Source: Kribbella jiaozuonensis
Lineage (GTDB): Bacteria; Actinomycetota; Actinomycetes; Propionibacteriales; Kribbellaceae
Assembly (NCBI RefSeq): GCF_005233875.1
Contig: NZ_SZPZ01000005.1
Span: 62,001 to 126,000, forward strand
Length of the DNA stretch: 64,000 nucleotides
Reading direction: 5' to 3'
Part shown: piece by piece, positions 59,745 through 64,000 of the stretch
Position numbering within the stretch: position 1 is the first letter of the stretch
How the letters are laid out: every line of letters starts with the position of its first letter
The notes under the pieces: generated by a model
What the model saw: the letters and a program-made list of their open reading frames with translations, nothing else
Told to the model about the DNA's origin: nothing
Database searches by the model: none
Translations under genes and position numbers: made by a program

Positions 59745-61325
59745 CTACAGCGGATCGATATCGGTCAGCGACTCGGGTGTCAGCTCTACCCAGCGAGTGA
59801 TCCCGATCTCCCGCAGGAACGGCAGATCGTGGCTCGCAATGACCAGCGCACCGTTGTACGAAGCCAACGCATCCTTCAACTGCGCCACGCTCGCCAGGTC
59901 CAGGTTGTTCGTCGGCTCGTCGAGCATCAGCAGCTGAGGTGGAGGCTCCGCGAGCAGCAACGCCGCGAGGGTCGCCCGGAAGCGTTCACCGCCGGAGAGC
60001 GTGCTGACCAGCTGATCCGCCGCCCGCCCCCGGAACAGGAACCGGGCCAACCGCGACCGCCGTTCCTGGTTTTCGGTGCCTGGGGCAAGCAATGCCAGGT
60101 TGTCGACGATCGACAGGTCGTCACGCAACAGATCGAGCCGCTGCGGCAGGTACCGGAACGGCACCACCGGCAGCTCCCCCGACACGATCGACTGCAACAG
60201 CGTCGTCTTCCCAGCACCGTTCGGCCCGGTCAGCGCGATCCGCTCCGGCCCGCGGATCTCCAAGTCGACGTGCGCACCGGTCCGCAGCTCGTGGTCCTCC
60301 AACCGCAGCACCACGCGACCAGCAGGTACGGCGGTCTTCGGCAGGTCGACCCGGATCGTGTCGTCGTCGTGGACCTTCTCCTCGGCGTCGGCCAACGCCT
60401 CCTGCGCCGAATCGAGCCGCTCCGACTGCATCCCCAGGTGCTTGCCGGCCGACACCTGCGCGCCACGCTTCAGGTTCCCGGCGACGATCTTCGGGATCCC
60501 GCCGGCCTCGAAGGCACGCTGCCCGCGGGCCCGGCGCTGATCCATCTTCATCCGCGCCTCGACCAGATCACGCTTCTGCTTGCGGACATCGGCCTCGGCC
60601 GCCCGCAGCATCCGCTCGGCCGCCTCCTGCTCGGTCGCGACCGCCTCCTCGTACGCCGTCAGGTTGCCGCCGTACCAGGTGACCTCGCCCTTGCGGAGAT
60701 CGCCGATCTGGTCGACCCGATCGAGCAGCTCCCGGTCATGGCTGACGATCACCAACGCACCGCGGAACTGGTCGACGGCGTCGTACAGATGCCGCCGCGC
60801 CCGCAGGTCGAGGTTGTTGGTCGGCTCGTCGAGCAGCAGTACGTCGGGACGCCGGAGCAACTCGGCCGCGAGGCCGAGCAGGATCGTCTCGCCGCCGGAC
60901 AGCTCGCCCACGCTGCGGTCGAGGCTGATCGCGCCCAGGCCGAGCTTGCCGAGCAGCGCCTCGGCGCGTTCGTCGACGTCCCAGTCGTCGCCGACGATCG
61001 CGAAGTTCTGCTCCGAGGCGTCGCCGGACTCGATCGCGATGATCGCCTTCCGGACGTCCTCGATGCCGAGCGCCTGGTCGACCCGCAGGGACGTGTCGAG
61101 GGTCAGGTCCTGCGGCAGGTACCCGAGCTCGCCGCTGACCCGGATCGCCCCACGCTGCGGGGTGAGCCGGCCGGCGATCAGCCGGAGCAGCGTCGACTTG
61201 CCGGCGCCGTTGCGGCCGACCAGGCCGGAGCGGACCGGCCCGGCGACGAAGGTCAGTCCGTCGAACAGGACCTCGCCGTCAGGCCAGGCGAAGAAGAGGT
61301 CGGTACAGGACAGGGAAATACTCAT
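59745..61325 (-). CDS. ABC-F family ATP-binding protein (ribosome protection type)
   Basis: The 526-residue protein has two ABC domains: GRNGAGKST with LSGGETILLG and VLLLDEPTNNLDL, then GPNGAGKTT with LSGGERFRAT and LMLDEPTNNLDL. A charged coiled-coil linker (about 225-320) joins them, and there are no membrane segments. ABC-F proteins act on the ribosome, and those of this type often confer resistance to macrolides, lincosamides or streptogramins. The ATG at 61325 follows a structured leader. Class not assignable further. Confidence 0.9.
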   Translation of the reverse strand: MSISLSCTDLFFAWPDGEVLFDGLTFVAGPVRSGLVGRNGAGKSTLLRLIAGRLTPQRGAIRVSGELGYLPQDLTLDTSLRVDQALGIEDVRKAIIAIESGDASEQNFAIVGDDWDVDERAEALLGKLGLGAISLDRSVGELSGGETILLGLAAELLRRPDVLLLDEPTNNLDLRARRHLYDAVDQFRGALVIVSHDRELLDRVDQIGDLRKGEVTWYGGNLTAYEEAVATEQEAAERMLRAAEADVRKQKRDLVEARMKMDQRRARGQRAFEAGGIPKIVAGNLKRGAQVSAGKHLGMQSERLDSAQEALADAEEKVHDDDTIRVDLPKTAVPAGRVVLRLEDHELRTGAHVDLEIRGPERIALTGPNGAGKTTLLQSIVSGELPVVPFRYLPQRLDLLRDDLSIVDNLALLAPGTENQERRSRLARFLFRGRAADQLVSTLSGGERFRATLAALLLAEPPPQLLMLDEPTNNLDLASVAQLKDALASYNGALVIASHDLPFLREIGITRWVELTPESLTDIDPL

Positions 61326-61450
61326 GAGTGTCGACTCCAGCTGAGGTCTCGAACGGAGACCGCGCACCAGACAGGTGGCGATCGATCAGTTGCGGAGAAA
61401 GACCTCAGTTCGACAACTCGAACCCCTGACGCCGGGAATGGGACGTCCAA
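61322..61450 (-). promoter_or_regulatory. Attenuator-like leader with possible 42-codon uORF before the ABC-F gene
   Basis: On the minus strand CTGAGGTCT (61408-61400) can pair with AGACCTCAG (61349-61341), while GGTCTC-CGTTC-GAGACC (61361-61345) forms a competing hairpin using the same bases. A third hairpin, GTTCGA-GTTG-TCGAAC, is at 61423-61408. An open frame from the TTG at 61450 ends at a TGA overlapping the ABC-F ATG (ATGA). This resembles ribosome-stalling attenuators of ABC-F resistance genes. No terminator T run is visible; the uORF start is weak. Confidence 0.45.
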
Positions 61451-61477
61451 CAGGATACGGCCCGCCCCCAGCACCCT

Positions 61478-61687
61478 TCAACTGTTTTCCGAATGCTTGC
61501 GCCAGGCAACAACCACCAGGTCCACCAGGGCGACCACCCCGAGCGCCCCGAAGGTGATCACCCATCCCGTCGGCAGGGCGTAGCCGACAGCCAGCACAGT
61601 GGCCGCCGCGAACAGCGCCACCCCGAAGGCCGACAACACGATCCGCAGCGTCAGCGCACTGCGGGGTGGAGGCGGCGCACCGGTCAT
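61478..61687 (-). CDS. Small two-helix membrane protein (DUF6343-like)
   Basis: The 69-residue protein has a Pro-rich polar N-terminus (MTGAPPPPRSALTLR), two hydrophobic helices and a basic C-terminus (RKHSENS). Its ATG overlaps the stop of the FCD-GntR gene by four bases, so it is probably real and translated with it. Function unknown; the family name is a guess from size and layout. Confidence 0.6.
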   Translation of the reverse strand: MTGAPPPPRSALTLRIVLSAFGVALFAAATVLAVGYALPTGWVITFGALGVVALVDLVVVAWRKHSENS

Positions 61688-62355
61688 GGGGCCTTGCGCA
61701 GCCAGGTTTCGACGCCGGCGATGTGAGCGGTCATCCAGGCACGGGCCGCCTCGGCGTCGCCGATCTCGATCGCGTCCAGGATCGCGGCGTGCTCTGCGAG
61801 AGTCCGCTGGACCGCACCGGCCTGGGTGACCCCGCGCCAGATCCGGGCCCGCTGGGTCGCGCCGGAGATGCCGTCGAGCAATGAGCAGACGACCTGGTTC
61901 CCGGTCGCCTCGGCGATCGCGCGATGGAACCGCAGATCGTTCGCGACCAGTTCCTCGACGTCCGCGTCCGGCGTGAGGTCACTGGTCAGCAGCCGCAGCT
62001 CGATCACCTGCTCCTGACTGATCCGGGTGGCCGCCAGCGCGGCGACCCCCGGCTCGAGCAACCGCCGTACCTCGAAGAACTGCAGGACCGAGTCGTCCTG
62101 GTGCAGGTCGACCATGAAGTTGAGCGCGTCCAGCAGATGCGCCGAGTCGAGACTGCTGACATAGGTACCGTCCCCGTGCCGGACGTCCAGCACGTTGACG
62201 AGCGTGAGCGCCTTGACCGCCTCGCGCAGCGAGTTCCGCGACAAGCCCAGTCGCGCGGCCAGATCCGCCTCTTTCGGCAGTCGATCCCCCGGACCCAGTT
62301 CCCCCGAGGTGATCATCCCTTTGATCTTGACGATCGCCTCATCCGTCAACGCCAT
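61684..62355 (-). CDS. GntR-family (FCD subfamily) transcriptional regulator
   Basis: The 223-residue regulator has a GntR winged HTH at about 5-70 (GELGPGDRLPKEADLAARLG, LSRNSLREAVKALTLVNV, GDGTYV) and a helical FCD ligand domain with metal-site histidines (DLRFHRAIAEATGN, LAEHAAILDAIE). FCD members usually sense sugar acids or other carboxylates. The ATG at 62355 is preferred to the longer frame, which overlaps the divergent DUF3052 gene. Confidence 0.9.
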   Translation of the reverse strand: MALTDEAIVKIKGMITSGELGPGDRLPKEADLAARLGLSRNSLREAVKALTLVNVLDVRHGDGTYVSSLDSAHLLDALNFMVDLHQDDSVLQFFEVRRLLEPGVAALAATRISQEQVIELRLLTSDLTPDADVEELVANDLRFHRAIAEATGNQVVCSLLDGISGATQRARIWRGVTQAGAVQRTLAEHAAILDAIEIGDAEAARAWMTAHIAGVETWLRKAP

Positions 62356-62385
62356 CCCGTCAGTATGCCGCCCTACGATCACTTC

Positions 62386-62793
62386 ATGACCACCTCCGGT
62401 TACTCGGGTAAGCCGCTGGCCGTGAAACTCGGCATCAAGCCCGAGCACGTGGTCCTGCTCGACAACGCTCCGGACGGTTTCGCGATCGAAGGACTGCCGG
62501 CCGGTACGACGGTGGCGCGCCGGGCCGGCCGGTCGCCGTATGACGTCGTGCTGATGTTCTGCCCGGACCGGGCCCGGCTGACAAAACGGCTACCCGTGCT
62601 GCTCGCGAAGACGATGACGGCCGGGATGATCTGGACCGCCTGGCCGAAGCGGTCGTCCGGGGTCGCGACCGACCTCGACGAGAACGGGATCCGCGAGCTT
62701 GCTCTCCCGCTCGGCGTCGTCGACGTGAAGGTCTGCGCGATCGACGCGACCTGGTCGGGGCTCAAGCTGGTCCGGCGGCTGACCAACCGATGA
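62386..62793 (+). CDS. DUF3052 family protein
   Basis: The 135-residue actinobacterial protein of unknown function has the conserved features GYSGKPLAVKLGIKPEHVVL, DVVLMFCPDRARLTKRL and GMIWTAWPKRSSGVATDLDE, ending in a WSGLKLVRR helix. The ATG at 62386 is chosen, 30 bases from the divergent GntR start. It is unrelated to the neighbouring regulator as far as sequence shows. Confidence 0.85.
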   Translation: MTTSGYSGKPLAVKLGIKPEHVVLLDNAPDGFAIEGLPAGTTVARRAGRSPYDVVLMFCPDRARLTKRLPVLLAKTMTAGMIWTAWPKRSSGVATDLDENGIRELALPLGVVDVKVCAIDATWSGLKLVRRLTNR

Positions 62794-63219
62794 AGGCCAA
62801 TCATTCCCAGGTGGACTGATTTGGAGCGTGACGTTGGCCACACTTTTTGCGCAGTTGTGATCATCACCGGCGGCGAGTGGACAACTGCATACAGTGGGCA
62901 GCTACGCTCAACAACCCCCGCCCGGGCGGGCGGAACGGACGCCGGAAAGCCACATCTGCAAGGGGTCCCGGAGTCGCCGCCGTTGCTCTCCGCACCGACG
63001 GGTGGCGAGAGCGGGGCGTGTGGCCTGAAACACCTTTGTGAGCAGTGTTTCAGGCCCCGGTCGATCGACTCGCCGGAGCCCGACCACTCGACACACTGGT
63101 CCGGTGGTCCCGGGCTGTGGAAGTGGTCCGCGTGCTATTAGCCTTTGCATGGGACACCACCCATAACATCTGAATTAACCGTGCTACCGGACCCGAAATC
63201 GGAAGAGGCGAACTGCCAA
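62794..63219. other. Intergenic region upstream of kgd with an inverted repeat
   Basis: These 426 bases contain no convincing gene. The clearest structure is GGCCTGAAACAC at 63022-63033 paired with GTGTTTCAGGCC at 63045-63056, a perfect 12-base stem with an 11-base loop. It may terminate the DUF3052 transcript or form part of the kgd leader. Relatively A/T-rich sequence at 63140-63200 suggests the kgd promoter lies there. Confidence 0.6.
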
Positions 63220-64000
63220 GTGGCCACCGAGCCATCAGACACCAACCCCCTAGCAGCCTTCGGTGCGAACGAATGGCTGGTCGACGAGCTGTACGAGAAG
63301 TACCAGCAGGACCCGAACTCGGTGGATCCGGCGTGGCTCGACTTCTTCAAGACGTACAACCCCGACGGTGACGCGAAGCCGGTGACGACTACCCCGGCCG
63401 ACGCTCCCCGGCCGGACGCGGTGTCCGACAACAAGACGCCCGAGGCGCCGAGCCGCGGCAGCGCGCCGACCGTGCCCGCCTCGAACGCACCTGCCGCCGC
63501 GGCGGCGACGCAGTCCCCCGCTACTCAGACCCCGGCAGCGCCGGCCCCTGCGCAGGCCGCCGCACCCCAGAAGGCAGCTCCCACCGGAGGTACGGTGAAC
63601 CAGCCGTCCAGCGCCCAGCCCAAGCCCGCCCAGCCCGCGGCCGCCCCGGCCGGCGAGGCCGACCGGAAGATCCTCCGCGGGGCCCCGGCCCGGACGGCGC
63701 AGAACATGGAGACCAGCCTCACGGTCCCCACCGCGACCAGTGTCCGCCAGGTCCCGGTCAAGCTGCTGATCGACAACCGCATCGTCATCAACAACCACCT
63801 CAAGCGCGCCCGCGGCGGCAAGGTGTCCTTCACCCACCTGATCGGCTGGGCGCTGGTCAAGGCGCTGAAGACGCTGCCGGAGATGAACGCGTCGTACGAC
63901 GAGACCGACGGCAAGCCGACCCTGGTCAACCCGGCGCACATCAACCTCGGCCTGGCCATCGACATGCAGAAGCCGGACGGCACCCGGCAGCTGCTGGTGC
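63220..64000 (+). CDS. kgd: Multifunctional 2-oxoglutarate decarboxylase/dehydrogenase (KGD/OdhA), 5' part
   Basis: The gene runs off the right edge after 260 codons. The N-terminal helix (NEWLVDELYEKYQQDPNSVD, then PAWLDFFKTY) is the E1o-type start. A Pro/Ala-rich linker at about 70-145 leads into the E2-like acyltransferase domain (LRGAPARTAQNMETSLTVPT, INNHLKRARGGKVSFTHLIG). This E2-E1 fusion is specific to actinobacteria and feeds the TCA cycle and glutamate balance. The GTG at 63220 follows GGAAGAGG; an in-frame GTG at 63181 is an alternative. Confidence 0.93.
   Translation, partial: MATEPSDTNPLAAFGANEWLVDELYEKYQQDPNSVDPAWLDFFKTYNPDGDAKPVTTTPADAPRPDAVSDNKTPEAPSRGSAPTVPASNAPAAAAATQSPATQTPAAPAPAQAAAPQKAAPTGGTVNQPSSAQPKPAQPAAAPAGEADRKILRGAPARTAQNMETSLTVPTATSVRQVPVKLLIDNRIVINNHLKRARGGKVSFTHLIGWALVKALKTLPEMNASYDETDGKPTLVNPAHINLGLAIDMQKPDGTRQLLV

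Noticed and set aside
57476..59800. A 774-codon plus-strand frame opposite the two-component genes
   Set aside because: Arg/Pro/Gln-rich antisense sequence; the minus strand encodes a complete kinase, regulator and CPBP protease.

Overview
The window is high-G+C actinobacterial DNA (about 70% by eye, GTG starts frequent, short intergenic gaps, many start/stop overlaps). Several genes point to the order Propionibacteriales and perhaps a Kribbella-like soil organism: an egtABCD ergothioneine operon, an F420-type PPOX protein, a FolP2-type protein, an actinobacterial fused KGD/OdhA, a DUF3052 protein and many sugar-type ABC transporters. The genus is inferred, not shown. There is no rRNA, tRNA, CRISPR array, phage or transposase; this is chromosome with metabolic operons and many local regulators.

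Layout. 0-6.2 kb: the start of a WYL/YafY-type regulator, a duplicated DUF1579-like protein, a repeat-rich convergent intergenic region, and the riboflavin operon ribD-ribE-ribM-ribBA-ribH (minus strand) behind a well-conserved FMN riboswitch. 6.2-12.8 kb: a Ser/Thr kinase, a GH78-type rhamnosidase with a triplicated 17-residue segment, and a secreted VWA protein divergent from an HTH regulator across inverted repeats. 12.9-19.6 kb: a polar amino-acid ABC importer, two tandem polysaccharide deacetylases, a HAD phosphatase, an MFS exporter and rpe. 19.6-22.6 kb: cobK, cobM, cobL and a PPOX protein. 22.7-29.2 kb: an ABC exporter with a divergent GbsR/MarR regulator, an HTH-FW-domain protein, a cupin, a secreted CHAP/NlpC-like protein, a membrane protein and a hydrolase. 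29.2-33.5 kb: a LacI regulator divergent from a sugar ABC importer.

33.5-33.94 kb is a strikingly A/G-rich then C/T-rich intergenic element with inverted arms. 33.9-38.2 kb: egtA-B-C-D, with no egtE beside it. 38.4-43 kb: a hypothetical protein, then an operon of folP2, a stand-alone RibD-type reductase, an extradiol-dioxygenase-like protein, TetR and a hydrolase. 43-46.1 kb: an L-fuconate catabolic operon (dehydratase, SDR, AKR). 46.1-54 kb: an NCS1-type permease, a hydantoinase/oxoprolinase, three DUF917 proteins and a PucR regulator, the least characterised system here. 54-62.8 kb: DUF2218 and TetR around a palindromic operator, a CopB-type copper ATPase behind a CsoR-type operator, a NarL-type two-component system, a CPBP protease, an ABC-F protein with an attenuator-like leader, a small membrane protein, an FCD-GntR regulator and DUF3052. 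The window ends inside kgd.

Many operons carry their own regulator and a visible palindromic operator. Most convergent gene pairs overlap at their 3' ends without a terminator, whereas two convergent gaps (1.1-1.84 kb and 33.5-33.94 kb) hold elaborate repeat structures. Starts were moved from the longest open frame to the codon with the best ribosome-binding site, family length or neighbour overlap.
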